From: Candidatus Fimimorpha faecalis
GTDB taxonomy: Bacteria > Bacillota > Clostridia > Lachnospirales > Lachnospiraceae
NCBI GenBank assembly: GCA_018712075.1
Contig: DVHN01000199.1
Span: 1-33,207 of the forward strand
Direction: 5' to 3'
DNA: 33,207 nucleotides
In this document: positions 9,102-16,016 of the stretch, in pieces
Position numbering within the stretch: position 1 is the first letter of the stretch
Layout of the letters: each line of letters opens with the position of its first letter
Notes under the pieces: model-generated
What the model was told of the DNA's origin: nothing
Databases searched by the model: none
What the model saw: only the letters and a program-made list of their open reading frames with translations
Position numbers and translations under genes: made by a program

Positions 9102-10988
9102 ATGTATATTTCAGAAATAGCAATTGATGGATATAAAAATTGTAGAGATAAATCAATAATTTCGTTTCACCCAGGTTTGAATATCTTGGTGGGAGAAAAC
9201 GCCTCTGGCAAAACAACAATCATTGATGCCATTAGAATGGTTCTAAGAGATCAGGAAATGGGACATATTTCTGAAGATGATTTTTATAAAGCTTTTGATC
9301 TGACAGATGAGAAAAAGAATATTTGCATTGATTTAAAAATGTCAAACCTTACTCCGCAAGAGAAGGTAACTTTTTTAACTTGGTGTAACGCTGATTTCGA
9401 TGCTGAATTACATTTAGAAGTGGAGAAAAATCCAAATACCAAAGGCTACTATAAAAAGAGTATATGGGGCGGAAAAGCCAAATCAAGTGCGTTTGAAGAA
9501 GAAACATTTGATTATATTGATGTTATTTATTTGCCAGCTTTACGAGATGCAGAGGGAAAATTAAAAAATGGTAGAAAGTCAAGATTAGCATTGTTATTAA
9601 AGCATCAATACAAAAATGAAGATAGAATGGCTGCATTGGTAGAGGAATTTTCGAACTTTAATAAATCTGTTATCAGTAATAAAGATCATAAATTTGATGA
9701 ATTAGAACAAGCTAAAAATGGTATTAATAATGCGATGATTCAATCGATGGGTAATGTTTTTGGTCAAAGTGTGAATTTGCAGTTTTCAGAAAATACCTTT
9801 TCATCTATTTTACAGAATATAAAAATGGTTTTCTTTCCGCATATAGGTGAAGTTGATGAGGAAAAGTTCCGTGATGTTGCAATCAATAGTCTTGGATATA
9901 ATAATTTGTTGTATGTTGCAACAGTTTTTGCTGAATTAGAAATTATAAATAAGCAAAACAATCTGTTTACAGTATTGCTTATTGAAGAACCTGAAGCTCA
10001 TTTACATCCACAAATACAATCAAAATTGATTAAATATCTTCAGTCAATTGCTGAACAGCAGAAGAACTTACAAATAATTTTAACTACTCATTCTGCTGTG
10101 ATAGCATCTTCTGTCAATATTGAATCAATTATTCATATAAGCTCAAAAGATTTTGGGATATCCTCTATGATGATATCAGATTTTTCATTGGAGAAAAATG
10201 AAAAGAATTATTTGAATCGTTGGATGGATATAACAAAATCTACACTACTTTTTTCAAAAGGAGTTATCTTAGTTGAAGGAATTTGTGAAGCTATGGTAAT
10301 ACCGGCTTTGGCTCCATTTGTACTGAAAAAGTATAACGAAAAAAATATCAATAAACTCCCTGAATCGTTGGAAGAAGCAGGAGTAACAGTAATTAATGTA
10401 AATGGAATTAATTTCAAATACTTCTTCCCGTTATTTTGTGATATGGCTGGATCGAATGAAGAAAGATTGCCAATTCGTTGTAGTGCGATTACAGATAGGG
10501 ATCCCAAACCGAAAACTATTGTGGATGAAGATGGAAAAACAAAGAGTATTGAAGTATATCCATTGACAACTGGTGATGGCGAATGTGGTAATGAGGCAGC
10601 GAAAATGGCAACGGTTATAAATGAAACAACCAACGGTAGATTATTTGTTTCTCCATTAAAAACATTCGAATATGATCTTGCTATGAATGGAAATTGTTCT
10701 TTGATGGCAGAAGTTATTAAAGAAGGCTGGCCTAAGGGCGATGAAGATCATTCTGGAGTAAAGAATGATTGTCTTAAAATTCAGCAGAAAAACAATAACT
10801 ATGAAGATGAGGAAAGCAAAAGAGAAGATGCAAAATACATTTTGAATCATATTGATCATAACGACTTAGGTAAAGGTCTTTTCGCTCAATTGCTGTCGGA
10901 AAAATTAGAAAATGGGAAAACAATTCAAGTACCTCAATATATAGAAAATGCAATAATTTGGGCATCTGGAGGAAAATATAATGAGTAA
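9102..10988 (+). CDS. gajA: GajA-like OLD-family ATPase/TOPRIM nuclease (Gabija)
   Basis: Known GajA proteins are DNA-nicking nucleases controlled by nucleotide levels. The ATG at 9102 gives 628 residues and suits the AAAGGTG ribosome site; a GTG at 9093 is an in-frame alternative. The ATPase half has GENASGKTT at 31-39 (Walker A), LLIEEPEAHLHP from 292 (Walker B) and TTHS near 328. The TOPRIM half has VEG with E392, DRD at 465-467, and the FEYDL motif near 522 typical of OLD proteins. It starts 37 bp after hsdR and overlaps a UvrD-like helicase gene by 8 bp. The adjacent helicase defines class 2 OLD, that is, the Gabija type. A generic OLD nuclease outside Gabija proper is the main alternative. 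Confidence 0.8.
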   Translation: MYISEIAIDGYKNCRDKSIISFHPGLNILVGENASGKTTIIDAIRMVLRDQEMGHISEDDFYKAFDLTDEKKNICIDLKMSNLTPQEKVTFLTWCNADFDAELHLEVEKNPNTKGYYKKSIWGGKAKSSAFEEETFDYIDVIYLPALRDAEGKLKNGRKSRLALLLKHQYKNEDRMAALVEEFSNFNKSVISNKDHKFDELEQAKNGINNAMIQSMGNVFGQSVNLQFSENTFSSILQNIKMVFFPHIGEVDEEKFRDVAINSLGYNNLLYVATVFAELEIINKQNNLFTVLLIEEPEAHLHPQIQSKLIKYLQSIAEQQKNLQIILTTHSAVIASSVNIESIIHISSKDFGISSMMISDFSLEKNEKNYLNRWMDITKSTLLFSKGVILVEGICEAMVIPALAPFVLKKYNEKNINKLPESLEEAGVTVINVNGINFKYFFPLFCDMAGSNEERLPIRCSAITDRDPKPKTIVDEDGKTKSIEVYPLTTGDGECGNEAAKMATVINETTNGRLFVSPLKTFEYDLAMNGNCSLMAEVIKEGWPKGDEDHSGVKNDCLKIQQKNNNYEDEESKREDAKYILNHIDHNDLGKGLFAQLLSEKLENGKTIQVPQYIENAIIWASGGKYNE

Positions 10989-12978
10989 TCATTCGGAACA
11001 AATAGCGAAAATACTATGCAATAAACCGGATAATATTACTTGTGAAGAATGCTTTGATAAATTTCGCAGTCAAATATGTGAAGGTAATAATAATTGTAGG
11101 ATATCTGAAAAGAATCCAGAACAACTAAAATATGTTACATCAATGCTGACTGAGAACACATATCTAAAGGCATGTGCTGGAAGTGGAAAAACCGAAGTAG
11201 TTGGATTGAAAGCTGCTTATGAGATAAAACAATGGAATCAAGAGGGTGGAATTGCTGTTTTATCTTTTACAAATGATGCAACGGATGTTATCAAAGATAG
11301 GGTAAAAAGATTCTTGGGGGATTCGAGCACGTCACCACATTACATTGGAACACTCGGTAGTTTTATACATAGCTATATTGTTCAACCGTTTGCTTATAAG
11401 ATAGTGGGATATTCAGGGGAGAATAATGATTATTCCTTAAGTCTTATAGATGAGAAAATATCAATAAATAATAATCATTGGCTGAATAATTTTAAGTGCA
11501 GTATACCATATATTGATGCTCAAAATAGACATCTTAATATCTATGCAAACCAAATTGGTTTTGATATAGGCGAGAAAGATTTCTACTTTTATATAGGTGA
11601 TACTCGTGTATGGTTAAAGCAGTACTATAATCTTGAGCGTACCCAAAAATATATATTAGAAACAAGAAAAAGATTTCCTGATTATTGGAAAGAATCTTAT
11701 GTGCGAAAACGTGTTAGGGAATGCAAAGAGGAATTTTGGAAAAAAGGATTTGTAAATTTTGATGATCTGAACATACTTGCTGTCAGAATATTAAAAAATG
11801 ACATAGGATCACTAATTGCAAAACGTTTTCCGGTTATTATTATTGATGAGTGTCAGGATCTTTCTGCTAATGAATTAGAAGTACTTAGGACATTAAGTGA
11901 TAAAGGTTGTTATATTCATTGTATAGGGGACTTGAATCAAAGTATCTATGATTTCAAAAATGTAAAGCCCGAATTCATTTCAGATTATTTGAAGGAATTT
12001 ACTACCTTTTCCTTGACACTTAATTACAGAAGTTGCAAGGAAATAGTAGGTTTTTCCAATAAACTGATTCATTCGAAAGAAAGTAAAAGTATGTTGGCAG
12101 ACAGTATTTTGGGAATAAATTCCTTAATATATATTGAATACAGCACACCGCAAGATGCTATAGGTAAATATGCAGATATATTAAAATATCTAAAATGGGA
12201 AAGTCATGAGAATAGGATTTTGGTCAAACAAAATTCATTAAAGAAATCGCTGGAGAATTCAACTCAAGGAGAGTATGACGAAAAAGAACCGTTGTTGGTC
12301 GCAGTGCAATTATGGAAAAATAAGACACCTAATTGTATGTTTACTGCATTAGAATTGGCAGGAAAACAAGTGTCAAAATGGTTTGGTGGTGGAAAAACAT
12401 CAAAAAATTATTATTGTCCTCCAGACATTACTTCGGTATTTGCATGGAAAGTTTATTTAATGAATTTTTTGGAGACTATTTCCTCTATCCCGAAATTAAA
12501 TGATTTTAGCCTAACATATGGGAAATGGCATGAAGTAGGAAGGCAAGAGTTAAATACAATATTGGAACAAAATTATAGTGTCATTTCTATATATGACAAT
12601 TTAAACAATCGTGATTTCACGAACTTGGTTACTGGTAATAATTTTGCTGTTAGCAAGGGAAATAAAAATAAGAAAATTGTTCCTATAACTTCAGATGTAC
12701 ATACTGAAATTCCAATTATGACAATACATGCAAGCAAGGGATGCACTTTTGATACTACATTAGTAATTTCAAGTCAAACGGAAAAAAGTAATGGCGGGCA
12801 TTGGAAAAGGCACTGGCTAATGGGATCTGGTGAAGAAAAAAGAATCGGATATGTAGCCAGTACAAGAGCAAAACATTTACTGATATGGGCGGTTCCTGCA
12901 CTTACAGAAGAGGATAGAGAATTGATAGAAAGTTATGGCTTTGTGTCATCTGATACTTTTATGCAAGATAAGCTTTAA
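10981..12978 (+). CDS. gajB: GajB-like UvrD/PcrA superfamily 1 helicase (Gabija), long form
   Basis: The protein has 665 residues, which by memory is clearly longer than well-known GajB proteins of roughly 500. Superfamily 1 motifs are complete: ACAGSGKTE near 64-72 (Walker A), FDDLNILAVRIL at about 260, DECQD at 289-293, GDLNQSIYDF at 316-325, LNYRSC near 347, TIHASKG and YVASTRAKHLL near the C-terminus. ATP hydrolysis should therefore be possible. Residues 1-45 form an extension with cysteines at 13, 21, 24, 33 and 39 that could bind a metal. The gene overlaps gajA by 8 bp, so the two are translationally coupled. In Gabija, GajB is thought to sense or process DNA ends and activate GajA. Confidence 0.8.
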   Translation: MSNHSEQIAKILCNKPDNITCEECFDKFRSQICEGNNNCRISEKNPEQLKYVTSMLTENTYLKACAGSGKTEVVGLKAAYEIKQWNQEGGIAVLSFTNDATDVIKDRVKRFLGDSSTSPHYIGTLGSFIHSYIVQPFAYKIVGYSGENNDYSLSLIDEKISINNNHWLNNFKCSIPYIDAQNRHLNIYANQIGFDIGEKDFYFYIGDTRVWLKQYYNLERTQKYILETRKRFPDYWKESYVRKRVRECKEEFWKKGFVNFDDLNILAVRILKNDIGSLIAKRFPVIIIDECQDLSANELEVLRTLSDKGCYIHCIGDLNQSIYDFKNVKPEFISDYLKEFTTFSLTLNYRSCKEIVGFSNKLIHSKESKSMLADSILGINSLIYIEYSTPQDAIGKYADILKYLKWESHENRILVKQNSLKKSLENSTQGEYDEKEPLLVAVQLWKNKTPNCMFTALELAGKQVSKWFGGGKTSKNYYCPPDITSVFAWKVYLMNFLETISSIPKLNDFSLTYGKWHEVGRQELNTILEQNYSVISIYDNLNNRDFTNLVTGNNFAVSKGNKNKKIVPITSDVHTEIPIMTIHASKGCTFDTTLVISSQTEKSNGGHWKRHWLMGSGEEKRIGYVASTRAKHLLIWAVPALTEEDRELIESYGFVSSDTFMQDKL

Positions 12979-13168
12979 GAATTGAAGCATTGTCCAAGGA
13001 ATGTGAGGAACACCAATTATACATGACGATGCTTTATGCATATATGTTTGTACGTGCAGTCATAATGGGGGTTACTTAGAATGCAGAGCATGATGATTCG
13101 TGATATAATGTACTTTATAAAAAGGAACTTAACACAAAAGAGTAGTTGGGTTAATAAGGGGTATTATT
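12979..13168 (+). promoter_or_regulatory. Intergenic region with extended -10 promoter for the DUF4365 unit
   Basis: TGATATAATG at 13,101-13,110 contains TATAAT at 13,104-13,109 preceded by the TG of an extended -10; no good -35 is seen. It lies about 60 bp upstream of the DUF4365 gene, so that gene pair can be expressed apart from the gaj genes. The first 100 bp also holds a short open frame ending at 13,078 (EALSKECEEHQLYMTML, then AYMFVRAVIMGVT) that could be a relic of a lost gene. No terminator was found after gajB. Confidence 0.55.
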
Positions 13169-14131
13169 ATGGCAAATTTTACTGAACAAATAGGTGTGAA
13201 CCATGTTGGGGAAATTGCGGCTCGAAATAAATGGATGTTTAGACCACAACCAATCGATGATGTAGGAATTGATGCACATATGGAATCAACGGAACCAACT
13301 GGAGAATCCAAACAATTACTTGCATTACAGATAAAGTCTGGTACAAGTTGGTTTAAGGAGAAAAAAGACGGTTGTATTATTTTTCGAGATATTAACGAAA
13401 GGCAATATAATTATTGGACAAAAAATTCTTTACCTTGTATTGTGGTTTTATATAATCCAGATGATGATATGTGCATTTGGCAAAAGTTAACTGTAGAAAC
13501 TATTGAAAGGACAAATGGAGGGAAAGGGAAAGGTTTCCTGGTTAAAGTTCCGGTGGAACAGATTTTTTTAAACGAACTGTCTAACGAAAAATTACTTTCG
13601 TTTACGAACTTACCGCAACATATTACAAATTATAACTTTCTGTTGTCTCAGAAAAAATTTATGCAAATCATTCAAGACGGTGGCGAAGTGAAATTACACT
13701 CAACTGAGTGGGTCAACAAGAGTAGTGGCAAAGGAGATACGGAACTAATTATTGATGACGGAAATAGTATTCAAAAGTATTCGTATCCATATTGGTTTCC
13801 TTTTACACCTTATACCGAAGTTTTTCCAAAATTATTTCCTTGGGCAGAATTTTCTGCTGATGAGGATTATTTTGAAGATAATGATATGGAACTTTGGCGT
13901 ATGTATCATTGCTATTATGACAAAGTGGACGACGAGTGGTTGGTTGTAGGAGATACATTTGAAGAGTTTCGTAAAAAGCTTAGTCCAATGCGATATATTG
14001 ATCATGCAGGGGAAGTTGCTGAGTACATGATGATATTAAAATTAAATGCATTAGGAAAGGCTTTTTTAGAAATGGATAAATTTGTATCACAAAATCAGCC
14101 ATATGCTGGCACACGACCAAAAGAAGAATAA
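13169..14131 (+). CDS. DUF4365 domain protein, PD-(D/E)xK nuclease-like
   Basis: The protein has 320 residues. The N-terminal 150 match the DUF4365 pattern: E15 in NHVGEIAARN, GIDAHME with D35, and LALQIKSG with Q54 and K56. An E...D...QxK arrangement is the metal site of many PD-(D/E)xK nucleases, so DNA or RNA cleavage is plausible. The C-terminal 170 residues are aromatic and acidic (PYWFPFTPYTEVFPKLFPW, then a D/E-rich stretch near 230) and I do not recognise them. The ribosome site is ordinary, and the promoter lies in the 190 bp upstream. A small gene follows after 14 bp. DUF4365 proteins occur in defence islands, alone or fused to other domains. No membrane segment is seen. Confidence 0.8.
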   Translation: MANFTEQIGVNHVGEIAARNKWMFRPQPIDDVGIDAHMESTEPTGESKQLLALQIKSGTSWFKEKKDGCIIFRDINERQYNYWTKNSLPCIVVLYNPDDDMCIWQKLTVETIERTNGGKGKGFLVKVPVEQIFLNELSNEKLLSFTNLPQHITNYNFLLSQKKFMQIIQDGGEVKLHSTEWVNKSSGKGDTELIIDDGNSIQKYSYPYWFPFTPYTEVFPKLFPWAEFSADEDYFEDNDMELWRMYHCYYDKVDDEWLVVGDTFEEFRKKLSPMRYIDHAGEVAEYMMILKLNALGKAFLEMDKFVSQNQPYAGTRPKEE

Positions 14132-14145
14132 GACGGGAGAGGCAT

Positions 14146-14544
14146 ATGAAAAAGATAAAACTTCATGACATACAGGAAAGAAGAAATTCTGCAGATGAAT
14201 ATACTCTTGATCCAACAGAAAAGTATGTGATTAATCTTGAAGAAGAAATGGAATTTCAAATGGCAGTAATGATGTCCTTTCAGATGATGGGACCACCTCC
14301 TGCTATTAAAAATTACCATGCATGGTTATTCGAAAATGGATTTAATGTGGAATTACCAAATCCGACAAATGAAGTTGTTGCTCCGTATTATGGAGTTAAA
14401 CCTTTGTGGAAAACCGATTATTCACAAGGTATTGTGGTAATGGCAGAAGATGAAAGCGATTATTACATTGTTATGGAGTGTAGTAGCAGAAATAAAGGAT
14501 ATAAGAGGACAAAGGTTATTCTTACAATGGGAGGTTGTTTGTAA
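14146..14544 (+). CDS. Unrecognised 132-residue protein, partner of the DUF4365 gene
   Basis: I do not recognise this protein. It starts 14 bp after the DUF4365 gene with a GGGAGAGG ribosome site, so the two are co-transcribed. The N-terminus is charged (MKKIKLHDIQERRNS). Residues 35-52 are rich in Met and Glu (EEEMEFQMAVMMSFQMMG) and are probably an amphipathic helix. The C-terminal half is predicted by eye as beta-strands (GIVVMAEDESDYYIVMECSS). It has no transmembrane segment or catalytic motif. A role as immunity or regulatory partner of the nuclease-like neighbour is inference from position only. Confidence 0.65.
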   Translation: MKKIKLHDIQERRNSADEYTLDPTEKYVINLEEEMEFQMAVMMSFQMMGPPPAIKNYHAWLFENGFNVELPNPTNEVVAPYYGVKPLWKTDYSQGIVVMAEDESDYYIVMECSSRNKGYKRTKVILTMGGCL

Positions 14545-14549
14545 GAAGG

Positions 14550-14609
14550 TAGCATACATGGGTTATATATAGGTATCGCTTAATTGTTTTCAGTTAAACC
14601 ATGCTGCTA
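14550..14609 (+). terminator. Imperfect hairpin after the DUF4365 unit
   Basis: TAGCATACATGGGTT at 14,550-14,564 pairs with AACCATGCTGCTA at 14,597-14,609 with small bulges. It starts 6 bp after the 132-aa gene. There is no T-run after it, so it may be an mRNA 3'-end stabiliser rather than a classic terminator. Confidence 0.35.
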
Positions 14610-14792
14610 TTAACAGTAATCCACAGTACACAAAGATGTCACGCTGCGCCTTATAAGGAAACAACGGTCAGCTCCTAAGTGGATGTTGTCAGTTCGATTT
14701 GTATCTGCTATTCCCTAAAAGCGTGCACTTGCACAAAAATAGGGAATGAATATTGTATGACGAATGGACGACCTTGGGAGTGTTGCAGGGAC

Positions 14793-14835
14793 AAGTGCGC
14801 CCTTTTTACGATTGAAATTTGAGCAATCGTAAAAA
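14793..14835 (+). other. Second MobQ-type nick-like sequence with a perfect 12-bp hairpin
   Basis: AAGTGCGCCCTT at 14,793-14,804 is identical to the nick-region 12-mer of the oriT at 15,523-15,534 but on the opposite strand. TTTTTACGATTG at 14,803-14,814 and CAATCGTAAAAA at 14,824-14,835 form a perfect 12-bp stem with a 9-nt loop directly 3' of it. The inverted repeat expected 5' of a MobQ nick is not evident, so it may be a relic or half-site. Confidence 0.45.
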
Positions 14836-14847
14836 TTTACGACCGAA

Positions 14848-14871
14848 ATTATGTGTGTTTTCACGCATAAT
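14848..14871. repeat. Hairpin
   Basis: ATTATGTGTG and CACGCATAAT form a 10-bp stem with one G-T wobble and a TTTT loop. It follows the 12-bp hairpin by 12 bp and belongs to the same structured stretch. Confidence 0.6.
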
Positions 14872-14896
14872 ATGAATTAAATACAGTAATAAGCAA

Positions 14897-14915
14897 TTTA
14901 ACTTAAAAAGTTAAA
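14897..14915. repeat. Inverted repeat TTTAACTT/AAGTTAAA
   Basis: These are perfect 8-bp arms around AAA. Its low GC makes a protein-binding site more likely than a stable RNA hairpin. Confidence 0.55.
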
Positions 14916-14940
14916 AACAACAAAATAATGATTCAGTGAA

Positions 14941-14975
14941 AGCATTCAACTTAACAGTTGGGTGCTTTTTCTTTT
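14941..14975 (+). terminator. Rho-independent terminator inside the noncoding region
   Basis: AGCATTCAACT pairs with AGTTGGGTGCT (two G-T wobbles) around a 4-nt loop and is followed by TTTTTCTTTT. A proper terminator here, nearly 400 bp after the last coding gene, implies that a transcript without a recognised gene ends here. Confidence 0.8.
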
Positions 14976-15051
14976 GCCATATTCTCTGACAACCTGTCAT
15001 AGTAATCCTGACTATTTGGAAGTGTTACGCATATTTAGCATATGAGAAAAT

Positions 15052-15122
15052 TGAAACAGAGAGTAATTTGATGAAATTCGCCGTATTGCGGTGGATAATC
15101 CACCGGATTGCGCTCTGTTTCA
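15052..15122. repeat. Two-stem structured element
   Basis: TGAAACAGAG at 15,052-15,061 pairs perfectly with CTCTGTTTCA at 15,113-15,122. Inside, CGGTGGAT at 15,089-15,096 and ATCCACCG at 15,098-15,105 form an almost perfect palindrome around one base. A 10-bp closing stem over an 8-bp inner palindrome is unlikely by chance. It could be a structured RNA or a recombination or protein-binding site. I do not recognise it. Confidence 0.55.
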
Positions 15123-15510
15123 CAAATTAAGGTGTTATTAAAATTAAATTATACAGAGGTGTAATTGGTAGATGTCAAAGTGCGGTCTAACAGGCAGCAA
15201 TTTGCGGCCTACCAGTCAATCGATCTGTATCGGTTGTCCAGGTAAGATTATGGTAACAAAAGCAAGTGCCTGTTCGACAACAAAGGCATTCTGTTGGACT
15301 GCCGTAACAAGCACAACCTGATGGGTGGTAAAAATAAAATTTTGATATTGGTAATATGAATATCAAGGAAAACTCTACCAACGAGGCAATAAAAACCACT
15401 CGAAAGAGTTGATAAAATCAGAAATGACATGAGATGTCCGGTTTTTGACATTGCGTACCCTAAAAAATTGGTGGTGAAAGAATTAAGCTGAAACTGTAAA
15501 CAAGAAAATA

Positions 15511-15560
15511 CCCTTAGGGACTAAGGGCGCACTTCTATACCGGTTATTTCATTACGGTAT
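15511..15560 (-). other. oriT, MobQ (RSF1010/pSK41-like) type
   Basis: Read on the minus strand, ATACCG...CGGTAT (plus-strand 15,537-15,542 and 15,555-15,560, 12-nt loop) is followed by AG and then AAGTGCGCCCTT. This is the arrangement of MobQ origins, where an inverted repeat lies just 5' of the nick sequence. By analogy with RSF1010 the nick falls in GTGCG^CCC, near 15,527/15,528. CCCTTAG/CTAAGGG (15,511-15,517 and 15,521-15,527) forms a second 7-bp hairpin across the other side. The relaxase gene begins 456 bp to the right. Confidence 0.85.
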
Positions 15561-15713
15561 GTGCGTTCTCCGAAGGTAGATATTCCTGTGTTCAAACATA
15601 TATACAGTGCGGAATTGTATTCCGGTCAAGAGGTAACTCTTGCGTCTGACGCCTATCTCATTTTACATACCTTGCTTTTGGAGAGGATGAATACACACAG
15701 GAGGATAATGAAA

Positions 15714-16016
15714 ATGGAAAGTAAAAGAGAGTCCATTTTAAAACAAAAGGAAGAAGCTGAGCTAAAAGTTCAGCAGTACGAAAACAAAATTAAGCTTTTA
15801 CAGAATCGTAAACAACATCTGAAAAAGAAAGCCGACCGTCAGCGTACCCACCACCTTTGCAATATGGGCGGTGCAATCCAGAGCATTTCAAAGGAAGCAG
15901 ATTCCCTGACAAAGGTAGAGTTCTACACTCTGATGGAACAGGTTTTTGCGCTTCCTGCGGTGCAGGAACTGGTTGATGCAGCCATGCAGAACCATGAGCC
16001 GGGAGGTGATAGCTGA
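15714..16016 (+). CDS. DUF3847 family protein, accessory to mobilization
   Basis: From the ATG at 15,714 (CAGGAGG at 15,698-15,704, 9 bp upstream) the protein has 100 residues. An in-frame GTG at 15,561 would add 51 residues, but it lies in the oriT stem and has no ribosome site. Residues 1-45 are a highly charged coiled coil (KQKEEAELKVQQYENKIKLL). The middle has RTHHLCNMGGAIQSI and the C-terminus is hydrophobic helix. DUF3847 proteins are typically encoded just upstream of MobA/MobL relaxases in clostridial elements and probably help oriT recognition, as MobC-like accessory proteins do. Its stop overlaps the relaxase start as TGATG. Confidence 0.85.
   Translation: MESKRESILKQKEEAELKVQQYENKIKLLQNRKQHLKKKADRQRTHHLCNMGGAIQSISKEADSLTKVEFYTLMEQVFALPAVQELVDAAMQNHEPGGDS

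Larger units (their letters stand above)
14545..15560. other. About 1 kb without convincing genes, rich in hairpins, between cargo and mobility genes
   Basis: No open frame here looks like a real protein. The longest plus-strand candidate with a possible ribosome site is a 49-codon frame at 15,172-15,321 with five cysteines, which is unconvincing. Structures seen: ATTCCCTA/TAGGGAAT around a GTGCA/TGCAC core (about 14,710-14,748); a nick-like 12-mer at 14,793; a 12-bp perfect hairpin at 14,803-14,835; hairpins at 14,848-14,871 and 14,897-14,915; a terminator at 14,941-14,970; a closed two-stem structure at 15,052-15,122; and oriT at the right end. A noncoding RNA or a replication/transfer control region would fit this density of structure. 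Confidence 0.6.

Noticed and set aside
15172-15321. 49-codon plus-strand frame with five cysteines
   Set aside because: The possible ribosome site is too far from the ATG, the composition is Thr/Ser-rich without a recognisable pattern, and it overlaps a structured noncoding region.
14545-15560. CRISPR array in the noncoding stretch
   Set aside because: The repeats are hairpins of different sequence, not regularly spaced copies of one repeat, and no cas gene is near.
15561-15713. N-terminal extension of the DUF3847 protein from a GTG
   Set aside because: The GTG lies in the oriT stem without a ribosome site, while an ATG at 15,714 has a well-spaced AGGAGG.
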